Assembly (NCBI RefSeq): GCF_020216025.1
Contig: NZ_JAIWNC010000001.1
Location: 496,001 to 560,000, forward strand
DNA length: 64,000 nucleotides
Direction of reading: 5' to 3'
From: Jidongwangia harbinensis
GTDB taxonomy: Bacteria > Actinomycetota > Actinomycetes > Mycobacteriales > Micromonosporaceae
The position numbers and the translations under genes were made by a program. The first letter of the stretch is position 1. Each line of letters begins with the position of its first letter. Shown piece after piece: positions 56,909 to 64,000 of the stretch. Below the pieces are notes generated by a model, which saw only the letters and a list, made by a program, of their open reading frames with translations, did no database searches and was not told where the DNA came from.

Positions 56909-57350
56909 GTCGGTCTCGCTTTCGATGGGGAATCGGAGGTTGCGCGGCGGTCACCCGGGAGGAACTCACGTGGAGTCCGCCGAACGGCCGGGAGGAGTCT
57001 GCGGCGCGTCGTTCACCGGAAACGCACGGATCCTGCATGCCTCGCCGCGCGCCCTCGGTCAGCAGCAGGACGGCGCACAGCCGGAATCACCGCCGTCGCC
57101 GCCCGCACCCGCCGGCACGCCCGGGACAGCAACCGACCGCCGGCCCTCGCCTGGCGACCCTGCCGAAAGTCCCGGGCCGCCGGCAGCGGAGTCTGTGCAG
57201 ATTCGATGAACGCCCTCCGCGAAGCTGGGCCGACCGCGCGACCGGCCGGCTCGAACGGCGCGACGGCGGAACCAACACCGCGCCGGCGAGGTACGACGGT
57301 GAAGAGGACGCCCTTCCCCGATTGTTCGACGACCCGGTAAGGAGCCCGCC
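56909..57350. other. Divergent intergenic region upstream of the NRPS operon
   Basis: About 440 bases between MbtH (leftward) and the glycosyltransferase (rightward). It must hold promoters for both. I find no strong inverted repeat and no small gene I can support; open frames here are long only because of high GC. Confidence 0.4.
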
Positions 57351-58271
57351 ATGCCCGAAGCCCCGTGCTGCACCGTCATCGTTCCCACCTACAACCGCTC
57401 CCGGCTGCTGAGCTACACGCTCGACTCGCTGGTCCGGCAGGACCTGCCGGCGCGGTCGTACGAGGTCGTGGTCGTCGACGACGGCTCCTCCGACGACACG
57501 GCAGAGGTGGTAGCCGGATACCGGCACCGGCTCGACATCCACTATCACTTCCAGCCCGACGACGGGTACCGGGTCGCGCGGGCGCGCAACACCGGCATCA
57601 CCCATGCCCGCGCGCCGCTGTGCGTCTTCCTCGACTCCGGGGTGATCGCCCACACCGGGTGCCTGTCGGCGCACGTCGAGCGGCACCTCCGGGAGCCCCG
57701 GCCGGTCGCCCTCTGCGGCTACGTGTTCGGATACAACCTGAACAACGAGGACGAGCGCGTGGTGCTCGAGACGCTCGACCTCAACGACCCCGACAGTGCC
57801 ATCGACGCGTTCACCCGGGCCGGCGAGGCACTCGACCACCGCGACGCGTTCTACCGGCGCTACGGCGACGACTTCGGCGGGCTGCCCGCTCCCTGGTTGA
57901 TGTACTGGACCTCCAACGCCTCCGCCGCGACCGACATGCTGCGCGAGGTGGGCGGTTTCGACGAGCAGTTCCAGCGCTGGGGTGGCGAGGACGTGGATCT
58001 GGGCTATCGCCTCTACCGGGCCGGCGCCCGGATCCAGCTCGAACGCCGGGCCACCGCCATCCACTATCCGCACGACAAGGTCGACGACGTGCTGCAGGCG
58101 GCCGCCGCCGTGAATTACCGGTACATCGCCCGCAAGTACGACACGCCGATCACCCGGCTGCTGGCCATCGAGCCGATGATCAGCTTCTTCGCGCTCAACG
58201 AGCTGATCGAGCGATACGCCATCCCCAACCTGGACGCGCCGGCACCCGCGCGGTCCACCGCCGACCGGTGA
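57351..58271 (+). CDS. Family 2 glycosyltransferase
   Basis: A 306-aa cytoplasmic GT-A enzyme. It has TVIVPTYNRSRLL, VVVDDGSSDDT, a DSG in the DxD position (FLDSGV), and a C-terminal galactosyltransferase-like WGGEDVDLGYRLYRAG. AAGGAG lies before ATG at 57351. It is divergent from the NRPS operon and might glycosylate its product or act on a cell-surface glycan. The DxD-to-DSG change is notable but occurs in this subfamily. Confidence 0.87.
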   Translation: MPEAPCCTVIVPTYNRSRLLSYTLDSLVRQDLPARSYEVVVVDDGSSDDTAEVVAGYRHRLDIHYHFQPDDGYRVARARNTGITHARAPLCVFLDSGVIAHTGCLSAHVERHLREPRPVALCGYVFGYNLNNEDERVVLETLDLNDPDSAIDAFTRAGEALDHRDAFYRRYGDDFGGLPAPWLMYWTSNASAATDMLREVGGFDEQFQRWGGEDVDLGYRLYRAGARIQLERRATAIHYPHDKVDDVLQAAAAVNYRYIARKYDTPITRLLAIEPMISFFALNELIERYAIPNLDAPAPARSTADR

Positions 58272-58378
58272 CCGAGATCCTCGACGCCGGCGTCGGAGGG
58301 CTCACGGTCCCCCGCGCCGTCATCGACCGGCTGACGGGAGCCGCGTACGGCCGATGCCGTCCTCTGGTGCGGCCGTGG

Positions 58379-58396
58379 CGCTCCTTTCCCGGAGCG
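58379..58396. terminator. Hairpin after the glycosyltransferase gene
   Basis: CGCTCC TTTCCC GGAGCG forms a six-bp perfect stem with a six-base loop, 108 bases after the stop and 14 bases before the next gene. It could end the glycosyltransferase transcript, but there is no T-run. Confidence 0.35.
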
Positions 58397-58409
58397 ACAC
58401 AATGCCGGT

Positions 58410-58952
58410 ATGCAGCAGACCGTGATGGTGGCTCTGGTTACCGGAATCCTCACCGCTTCCGCCGCATTGACGGCAAGCTGGCTCACGAGTAGAGCGACGA
58501 TCAACGCCGCGCGGCTGAATGTCACGACCAACGCGGAGAACCAACGCCGGGAGCGGGCCAGGGATCTGCGCCGCTCCGCGTACGTTGATCTGCTCACCTA
58601 CGTAGCTGAGGTGCGCTGGCGGGTCAGAGATCTGGTTCACCGGGCAGCCGCCGGGGACGAAACCGCCTTGATCGAATTCCGCACCGAGAGAAACGCGGTC
58701 GGCGGCGAACTCGCCCGTCGTCGATACGTGGTCTACCTCGAAGGTCCGGAGTCGATCCGGGAATCGGTCGATCGCCTCCAGGCCGCTCTTGATCTTTTGG
58801 GAGATGACCTCGATCGCGCCTTGCAGCTGCGGGATCCGGATGCGATCAGGGCGGAGGTACGAGCGGCGAGAGAGGCACTCAGTCAGGAAACTCAGGCATT
58901 CATCGCTCAGGCACAAGCTGCACTATTCGACGCGGATTCCAAGCTGATTTGA
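58410..58952 (+). CDS. Membrane-anchored coiled-coil protein
   Basis: A 180-aa protein. One N-terminal transmembrane helix (about residues 5-26) is followed by an almost entirely helical, charged region rich in Arg, Glu and Ala, with heptad-like spacing. No catalytic motif and no family recognised. The ATG has no strong ribosome binding site. Confidence 0.6.
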   Translation: MQQTVMVALVTGILTASAALTASWLTSRATINAARLNVTTNAENQRRERARDLRRSAYVDLLTYVAEVRWRVRDLVHRAAAGDETALIEFRTERNAVGGELARRRYVVYLEGPESIRESVDRLQAALDLLGDDLDRALQLRDPDAIRAEVRAAREALSQETQAFIAQAQAALFDADSKLI

Positions 58953-59085
58953 TCGCTGCTCTCGTCGTCGCCGCGGACCCCCTGGCCCGCAGCGGCCCCT
59001 TCGGCGCCGCACTGCCCGTCGGCGCCGTCACGGCCGTATCGGGGCCGTCGCCCTCCTGCTGATTCTCCACCGCGCCAACGCCTGA
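58952..59085 (+). pseudogene. 3' remnant of a FecCD-type siderophore permease
   Basis: The frame from 58952 reads VVAADPLARSGPFGAALPVG followed by AVTA, close to the last transmembrane region of FecCD permeases (ADxLARxxxxPxELPVGxVTAxxG). It then needs a one-base shift to read GAVALLLILHRANA and stop at 59083-59085. The rest of the gene is gone. It lies directly upstream of a remnant of the matching ATPase, in the order usual for siderophore importers. Confidence 0.6.
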
Positions 59086-59092
59086 CCGGGAG

Positions 59093-59330
59093 ATGTCCAT
59101 GGCCGCTCGCCTCACAGTGCACGACATCCAGCTCGGCTACGGTGGCGCCCCGGCGGTCGACGGTGTCACGCTCGAGATCCCGGACGCACGGAATGCTCAG
59201 CGTGGTGTTCAACCTGAATGCGCTGGTCGTGGAGTGCCCCGCCACGGGCCGGCCGCTGGTCGTGCCGACCGGGCCGTCGGAAAGTCGGGCACGCGAACCG
59301 CACCGAACTGGCTCATCACGACCGTCATGA
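59093..59330 (+). pseudogene. Remnant of a siderophore ABC ATPase (FepC type)
   Basis: The first ~32 residues (LTVHDIQLGYGGAPAVDGVT then LEIPDAR) are the normal start of a FepC-type ATPase, up to just before Walker A. The sequence then jumps, in another frame, to the family C-terminus (VFNLNALVVECPATGRPLVV followed by PT). Walker A, signature and Walker B are deleted, about 180 residues. The gene is dead. Confidence 0.65.
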
Positions 59331-59472
59331 CCACGCTGGCAACCCTCGGCATCGTCGGCTGCTGCCGCCGCCGCGATCTCCACGCCTGAGTGACGGGCCG
59401 TCACCACCACGTCCCGGACTGCGCCTACGCGCCGTTGGCGGTGCTGGTGTCGATGCCCCGGCGTCGGCCGGA

Positions 59473-60690
59473 CTACCCGGCCACGATCGGGCCGGTGTGG
59501 CCGCCGGGGCTCGACCCTTCCGCGCCCGTGACGGTGAGCAGCACGGCCTGCTCGGCCGGCACGCTCGCGGTGTATCCGGTGGCGAAGGATCCCCGGTCGG
59601 TGCCGGTCCACGGGTCGCGCACGGCCACCGAACCGGTCAGCCCCAGCGTGGACCAGCGGGCGGTGATGTCGGCGGTGACACCGGTGCGGTTGAGCAGCAG
59701 GACGGCCCGCTTTCCGGTGCCGGCGAGAGTCTTGCCGTACACCTGCAGGTCGGTGTCGTCCTCGGCGACCTTGGCGCCCTGCCGGCCCAGGGGGTCCTGA
59801 TCGATGGCGATGACTTCACGGTTGGTGAGGATGGCCCGGGTTTCGGCGCTCATCGTGGCGATGTTGTTGCCGGCCAGCAACGGCGCACCGGAGATCGCCC
59901 ACAGGGCCAGGTGGGTGCGGTTCTGCCCGGCGGTGAAGTTCGGCATGCCGACGACGAGCATGTCGGGGTCGTTGTAGTGGCCGGGGCTCTGGGCGGTGGG
60001 GTGCTGCGCGGAGCCGAAGTTGGCGAGCACCCGGTCCATCGAGGCGCTCTGGCCGTGGTAGATGATGTCCTGGCTGGTGCGCCACATCGTCGCAAGGCCG
60101 GGGCCCCAGTTCCACGGGCTGCCGTTGCCCCAGCTGCAGATGGCGAAGACCATGGGCCGGCCGGTCTGGGCGGTGGCGCGGGCGATGGAGTCGCCGATCC
60201 GCGTGTACGTGGCCTGCGGGTCGAGGCGCTCGTCGTAGCCACCGCACCAGTCGACCTTGACGAAATCGAAGCCCCACCGGGAGAACTGCAGGAAGTCCCG
60301 GTCGTAGTGGCCTCCGCTGCCGGAGCCGGGCGCGGCCGGACGTCCCGTCGGGTAGTAGTAGCCACAACCGTCGCGGCCCGCGTCGGTGTAGATGCCGGCC
60401 TTGAGGCCCTTGCTGTGGATGTACGCGGCGATCGCGGCCATCCCGCCGGGCCATTCGGCGGTGTCGACGGTGATGTTGCCGGCCGGGTCGCGGGTGCCCT
60501 GCCACCAGCCCTCGTCGATGTTGACGTACTCGTAGCCGGCGTCCTTGAGTCCCGAGGAGACGATGGCGTCGACCTGCGCCCGGATCACGTTGGAGTCGAT
60601 TCTGGCGGCGAAAGTGTTCCAGGACGCCCAGCCCATCGGCGGCGTGGTCACCACGTTGTTCGGCGCGGCCGGCACCGGAACGGTGCGCAT
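59473..60690 (-). CDS. GH27 alpha-galactosidase
   Basis: A 405-aa glycoside hydrolase. Family motifs are TPPMGWASWNTF, NIDEGWW, the catalytic nucleophile Asp in FVKVDWCGG and the acid/base Asp in NDPDMLVVGM. A C-terminal beta domain follows. ATG at 60690 has GGAGGG upstream. No signal peptide is visible, so it is probably cytoplasmic and acts on imported galactosides. An operator-like palindrome lies upstream. Confidence 0.9.
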   Translation of the reverse strand: MRTVPVPAAPNNVVTTPPMGWASWNTFAARIDSNVIRAQVDAIVSSGLKDAGYEYVNIDEGWWQGTRDPAGNITVDTAEWPGGMAAIAAYIHSKGLKAGIYTDAGRDGCGYYYPTGRPAAPGSGSGGHYDRDFLQFSRWGFDFVKVDWCGGYDERLDPQATYTRIGDSIARATAQTGRPMVFAICSWGNGSPWNWGPGLATMWRTSQDIIYHGQSASMDRVLANFGSAQHPTAQSPGHYNDPDMLVVGMPNFTAGQNRTHLALWAISGAPLLAGNNIATMSAETRAILTNREVIAIDQDPLGRQGAKVAEDDTDLQVYGKTLAGTGKRAVLLLNRTGVTADITARWSTLGLTGSVAVRDPWTGTDRGSFATGYTASVPAEQAVLLTVTGAEGSSPGGHTGPIVAG

Positions 60691-60743
60691 CAGCAACCCT
60701 CCGTCGTGTGACTCACGTCCTCCGGCACCACCTCGCACGTTAC

Positions 60744-60755
60744 CGAATCGATTCG
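60744..60755. promoter_or_regulatory. LacI-type operator upstream of the alpha-galactosidase
   Basis: CGAATCGATTCG is a perfect 12-bp palindrome 53 bases before the GH27 start. It has the central CG and GAAnCGnTTC layout of many LacI-family sites. A near copy lies before the divergent lacI gene. Confidence 0.6.
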
Positions 60756-60910
60756 CCTCAGACCAGATATCGGTGTCGGTGGATTTCTAACGTCAGAAAT
60801 TCTCCCACCCTGCAGTCTCGGCCATTCCGCAGTCCGCATTCGAGCATCGCGTCGAACCCTCCCCGGCGGTCACATTGACATCGAGGACGACCGATGCCTA
60901 CCCTGCGATG

Positions 60911-60922
60911 CGAACCGATTCG
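60911..60922. promoter_or_regulatory. LacI-type operator upstream of lacI
   Basis: CGAACCGATTCG differs from the site at 60744-60755 by one base. It lies 16 bases before the regulator start, so the regulator probably represses itself and the GH27 gene together. Confidence 0.6.
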
Positions 60923-60938
60923 ACAGTGGGAGATCCGC

Positions 60939-61958
60939 ATGAACATCGGTGAGATCGCGCGCCGGGCCGGGGTGTCGCGCAGCACGGTCTCCTACGCGCT
61001 CAGCGGCCGGCGGTCGGTCAGCGCGGCGACGAAGCAGCGCATCCAGGCGGTCATCGACGAGGTCGGCTATCGGCCCAACGCCGCGGCGCGAGCACTCAAG
61101 GAGGGCCGGACCCGCACCCTCGGGCTGGTCGTGCCGCCGGCCAGCCTGCGACTGACCGACACGCAGCTGGAATTCGTGGCGAGCGTGGTGGAAGCCGCCG
61201 CACGCGCCGACCTCGACGTACTGCTGTCGCCGTCCGGCGGCGACCACGACCGGTCGTTCGAGCGGCTGATCTCCGGCCGGCGCGTCGACGGGGTGATCCT
61301 CATGGAGATCCGGCTGGAGGACGAACGCGTCACCCTCCTGCAGCAGGCGGGACTGCCGTTCGTGACGATCGGCCGCACCGCGCACCCCGAGGGCACCTTC
61401 TGGGTGGACGTCGACTACGCGGCGCTGGTGGCCCGCTGCGTGCATCACCTGGCCGACCTGGGCCATCGGGAGATCGCGCTGATCAATCGCTCCGCCGAGC
61501 TGGCCGCCACCGGGTACGGCCCGGCGCACCGCGCCCAGACGGCTTTCACCGAGGCGGTCCGGCAGCGCGGCGCGACCGGCATCGACCTGCCCTGCGCCGA
61601 CGACCCCGCGGCCGGCGAGGAGTGCTTCGCGCAGCTCCGCGAGCGCCATCCCGAGATCACCGGCATCGTCACGATCAACGAAGCGGCCCTGCCGGGCCTG
61701 CAGCGCGGCATCGAGCGGGCCGGTGTCGCCGTACCGCGCGAGCTGTCCGTCGCGGGTGTCGCCGCGGCGCACCTGGCCGAGAGATTCCGTCCGCGGCTCA
61801 CCGCCGCCGACGTACCCGCCCTGACCATGGGCGCCCACGCCGTCGAACTGCTCCAGGAGCGGATCGCCGCGCCGGAGAACCCGGTCCGCCACCTGCTCCT
61901 CGCGCCCCCCATCTCGCTGCGCGACAGCACCGCCCCTGCGCCACTCCCCCGTACCTGA
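60939..61958 (+). CDS. LacI-family transcriptional regulator
   Basis: A 339-aa repressor. The N-terminal HTH is NIGEIARRAGVSRSTVSYALSGRRSVSAATKQRI with hinge YRPNAAARALKEGRT, and a periplasmic-binding-like sugar domain follows. ATG at 60939 has GGGAG upstream. It is divergent from the alpha-galactosidase and 20 bases upstream of a secreted glycosidase, so it likely controls both in response to a plant-polysaccharide sugar. Confidence 0.92.
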   Translation: MNIGEIARRAGVSRSTVSYALSGRRSVSAATKQRIQAVIDEVGYRPNAAARALKEGRTRTLGLVVPPASLRLTDTQLEFVASVVEAAARADLDVLLSPSGGDHDRSFERLISGRRVDGVILMEIRLEDERVTLLQQAGLPFVTIGRTAHPEGTFWVDVDYAALVARCVHHLADLGHREIALINRSAELAATGYGPAHRAQTAFTEAVRQRGATGIDLPCADDPAAGEECFAQLRERHPEITGIVTINEAALPGLQRGIERAGVAVPRELSVAGVAAAHLAERFRPRLTAADVPALTMGAHAVELLQERIAAPENPVRHLLLAPPISLRDSTAPAPLPRT

Positions 61959-61978
61959 TTCTTCATCGTGGAGGCACT

Positions 61979-63673
61979 GTGAGCGTCCCGTCCCCGTCTC
62001 GCACCGGCGTAGGTCGTCTCCTGATCGGCGTCCTGGTCGCGGCCGGCGTTCTCGCCGCACCGGTACCGGCGCTCGCCGACGATCAGGCCATCAGTGTCAA
62101 CTTCGCCGCCGCGACCACCGCGCCCACCTACCGGGCGTCCGGCTGGATCTACGGCATGACCGAGAACGGCGCCAACCCGCCCGACCGATTCTTCACCGAC
62201 ATCAAGTTCCGGGCCATGCGTGCCGGTGGCGCGCAGCTACCCGGCGGCGGCTGGCAGGGCGGTGGATACGACCGCCGGTGGAACGCCACCCGCGCACAGA
62301 TGCTGCGCACCCAGGCCCTCGGCGGCACGTTCGTCCTGCTCCCCCATGACCTGTGGGGAGCCGACGGCGCCCGCATCGGCCGCTACCCGGGCGACAACGG
62401 CGACTGGACCGACTACCACACCTTCCTGACCCGGGTGATCGCCGACGTCAAGGCCACCGGCGTACCGGTCCAGTGGGACATCTGGAACGAACCCAACATC
62501 TCAATCTTCTGGGACCGTCCGCAGTCGCAGTACTTCGAGCTGTGGCGGCGCACCTATCAGAGGCTGCGCGCCGACCTGCCGGGCACTCTGATCGTCGGCC
62601 CGAGCCACGCCGGCGTACCGAGCACCGCCAACGGTTCCTGGTGGACCCAGTACCTCGACTACGTCAAGGCGAACAACGCGGTGCCGGACATCTTCAGCTG
62701 GCACGCCCTGCCCAGCGACCCGGTCGCCAACGTCGCGGCCGCCGACGCCACGCTCGACGCCCGCGGCATCCCACACCCCCGGCCTTATCAGATCAACGAG
62801 TACGGCGCCGCGAACGAGCAGAATCCCGCCGACGGCGCCTGGTACCTCACCCGGCTGGAACGCGCCGGCGCGGACGGGCTGCGGGCCAACTGGGCCAGCG
62901 GCGGCAACCTGCACAACGACCTGGGCAACCTGCTCACCCACGACTCCGCCGGGCAGTACCAGACCAAGGGCGAGTGGTGGGTCTACCAGTTCTACGCCGG
63001 ACAGACCGGCACCGCGGTGACCACCACGCCGTCGGGGAGCTACGACGGCTACGCCACCCGGGACATCGGCGTCGGCAAGGTACTCGTCGGTGGCGGCCGG
63101 ACCACCGGGAACCTCACCGTCTCCCTGCGAGCGCTCGACAGCACCGCCGGGATCATCGCGGACAACCGGGTCCGCGTCCTGGTGCAGCGCATCCCGCACA
63201 ACAACGGCGGCGCGGTCAGCAGCCCGGCCACCGTGCAGGACCAGGTGACCACGCTCAACGGCAACGCCACCACGGTGACCATCGCCAACAACGCGGTCAA
63301 CGACGCGTACACCATCACCCTGCTGCCGCCATCCACCCCGTCCCCGCCGCCGTCCGGCCCGCCCGTGCCCGAAACCGCGTGCGCCACCTCGTACCGGGTG
63401 GCGAACAGCTGGCCGGGCGGACACCAGGCCGAGGTGAGGGTCGCCAACACCGGCACGGCGAGCATCACCGGCTGGCGGGTGAGCTGGACGATGGGCTCCG
63501 GACAGTCGATCAGCCAGGTCTGGAACGGCTCGCTGACCACCAGCGGCACCACCGCCACCGTGACCAACGCGACCCACAACGGCGCCATTCCACCCGGCGG
63601 AGGGGCCACGTTCGGCCTGCTCGGCTCGGATAGTCCCTCCACCACGCCGACGCTGACCTGCACGGCGACCTGA
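61979..63673 (+). CDS. Secreted clan GH-A glycoside hydrolase with CBM2
   Basis: A 564-aa exported enzyme. A signal peptide covers about residues 1-36 (ending ALA). The catalytic domain has the acid/base Glu in WDIWNEPNISIFW and the likely nucleophile Glu in QINEYGAANEQN, as in GH39/GH5-type enzymes. A beta domain and a Pro/Ser linker lead to a C-terminal CBM2 (from CATSYRVANSWPGGHQAEV). GTG at 61979 has GGAGG upstream. It probably acts on cellulose- or xylan-associated polysaccharide and is co-transcribed with lacI. Confidence 0.87.
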   Translation: MSVPSPSRTGVGRLLIGVLVAAGVLAAPVPALADDQAISVNFAAATTAPTYRASGWIYGMTENGANPPDRFFTDIKFRAMRAGGAQLPGGGWQGGGYDRRWNATRAQMLRTQALGGTFVLLPHDLWGADGARIGRYPGDNGDWTDYHTFLTRVIADVKATGVPVQWDIWNEPNISIFWDRPQSQYFELWRRTYQRLRADLPGTLIVGPSHAGVPSTANGSWWTQYLDYVKANNAVPDIFSWHALPSDPVANVAAADATLDARGIPHPRPYQINEYGAANEQNPADGAWYLTRLERAGADGLRANWASGGNLHNDLGNLLTHDSAGQYQTKGEWWVYQFYAGQTGTAVTTTPSGSYDGYATRDIGVGKVLVGGGRTTGNLTVSLRALDSTAGIIADNRVRVLVQRIPHNNGGAVSSPATVQDQVTTLNGNATTVTIANNAVNDAYTITLLPPSTPSPPPSGPPVPETACATSYRVANSWPGGHQAEVRVANTGTASITGWRVSWTMGSGQSISQVWNGSLTTSGTTATVTNATHNGAIPPGGGATFGLLGSDSPSTTPTLTCTAT

Positions 63674-63715
63674 GCGAAGCGCCCAGCGGCGCGGAGTATT
63701 CGTCCCGGGCGTCGT

Positions 63716-63742
63716 ACCGGCCGCGATGTCGACGCGGCCGGT
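63716..63742. terminator. GC hairpin after the secreted glycosidase
   Basis: ACCGGCCGCG, a seven-base loop, then CGCGGCCGGT: a ten-bp perfect stem beginning 43 bases after the stop. A good intrinsic-terminator candidate apart from the absence of a T-run. Confidence 0.6.
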
Positions 63743-63770
63743 CACCCGGCGCCCAGCCTGGACAGAGCGA

Positions 63771-63786
63771 TGTAACCGTGGTTACA
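63771..63786. promoter_or_regulatory. TGTAACC-GT-GGTTACA operator-like inverted repeat
   Basis: Seven-base arms with a two-base spacer, just before the partial gene at the window edge. This position suits a repressor site for that gene. Confidence 0.55.
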
Positions 63787-63793
63787 TCGGCGA

Positions 63794-64000
63794 GTGGGTG
63801 ATGGCGTGGTACCGACCGGTGAATGGGTGCTGCTGGCCTACCGGGTGCCGCGGGAGCCATCGACACCACGGATCGCCATTTGGCGCAAGCTCAAGCAGCT
63901 CGGCGTCGCTCAGCTCGGCGACGGCCTGGTGGCGCTGCCCGCCGACGCCCGCACCCGCGAGCAGTTGGAGTGGGCCGCCGACGACGTGCTCGCCGCCGGT
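63794..64000 (+). CDS. chrB: ChrB-like protein, N-terminal part (cut by window edge)
   Basis: The visible ~69 residues read GEWVLLAYRVPREPSTPRIA followed by IWRKLKQLGVAQLGDGLVALPAD, the N-terminal pattern of ChrB proteins (regulators of chromate resistance). GTG at 63794 is proposed; GTG at 63806 is an alternative. A chrA transporter gene may follow outside the window. Confidence 0.7.
   Translation, partial: MGDGVVPTGEWVLLAYRVPREPSTPRIAIWRKLKQLGVAQLGDGLVALPADARTREQLEWAADDVLAAG

Noticed and set aside
49194..57209. Very long open frame on the plus strand across the NRPS genes
   Set aside because: It is antisense to two NRPS genes with clear domains. In DNA this GC-rich, third-position GC bias keeps an antisense frame open. 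Its translation is low-complexity and matches no family.
59331..59400. Hydrophobic stretch after the ATPase remnant
   Set aside because: It looks like a transmembrane segment (LITTVMTTLATLGIVGCC) but has no start or family context, so it is not listed as a gene.
1..64000. tRNA, rRNA, CRISPR array, insertion sequence, integrase or attachment sites
   Set aside because: No cloverleaf with CCA-end context, no regularly spaced repeats and no transposase or integrase motif was found by reading. A covariance-model scan would be decisive for RNA genes.

Overview
The window is very GC-rich with dense, translationally coupled genes, RiPP and NRPS loci, many small regulators and a CBM2-tailed secreted glycosidase. 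This points to a filamentous actinobacterium, most likely of the Micromonosporaceae (Actinoplanes-like). The taxon is an inference from style, not from a marker gene.

Left arm (1-6.3 kb, + strand): a NarL-type sensor kinase, a decayed GGDEF gene, a PAS sensor kinase, two paralogous tandem small membrane proteins, a PLDc_N/SHOCT membrane protein and an XRE regulator.

Region 2 (6.2-19.0 kb, all - strand) is a lasso-peptide gene cluster with unusual additions. Reading 5' to 3' it encodes a class III lanthipeptide synthetase (LanKC), a LuxR-HTH-only protein, two lasso precursors too short for standard gene calling (16098-15964 and 15824-15687), a B2 protease, a C cyclase, a B1/RRE, an aromatic FAD hydroxylase, a flavin reductase, a cation/proton antiporter, a tryptophan halogenase and a DrrAB-type exporter. 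The predicted cores GWSSYTYDVSWGDRDD and GWGTYVYDVSWGDFEE have Gly1, Asp8 and two invariant Trp but no Cys. A halogenated lasso peptide is the natural prediction. The role of a full LanKC upstream of Cys-free lasso precursors is the most novel question in the window.

Region 3 (19.3-27.5 kb) is mixed: a secreted DUF4394 protein, a secreted NucA/NucB-type nuclease followed by a possible immunity gene, a DUF732 lipoprotein, a TetR/SDR divergent pair, a two-component system and a Tat-type alpha/beta hydrolase.

Region 4 (27.5-56.9 kb, all - strand) is one long NRPS operon: MbtH, three NRPS proteins (C-A-T-C-A-T-E; C-A-T-E-C-A-T; T-C-A-T), an O-carbamoyltransferase, a P450, an MFS exporter, a free condensation protein, a free (frameshifted) adenylation protein, a second P450 and a class I terpene synthase. 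No thioesterase is visible. My reading of the specificity pockets gives Thr-like, Thr, Phe, Ser and Ile/Val, plus one unassigned residue from the free A domain. The terpene synthase overlaps its P450 gene by four bases, so a peptide-terpenoid hybrid or a co-regulated pair of products is possible.

Right arm (57.3-64 kb): a GT2 glycosyltransferase, a membrane-anchored coiled-coil protein, the decayed end of a siderophore ABC transporter (FecCD and FepC remnants), a GH27 alpha-galactosidase / LacI / GH-A+CBM2 carbohydrate locus with paired LacI operator-like palindromes, and the start of a chrB-like gene cut by the window edge.
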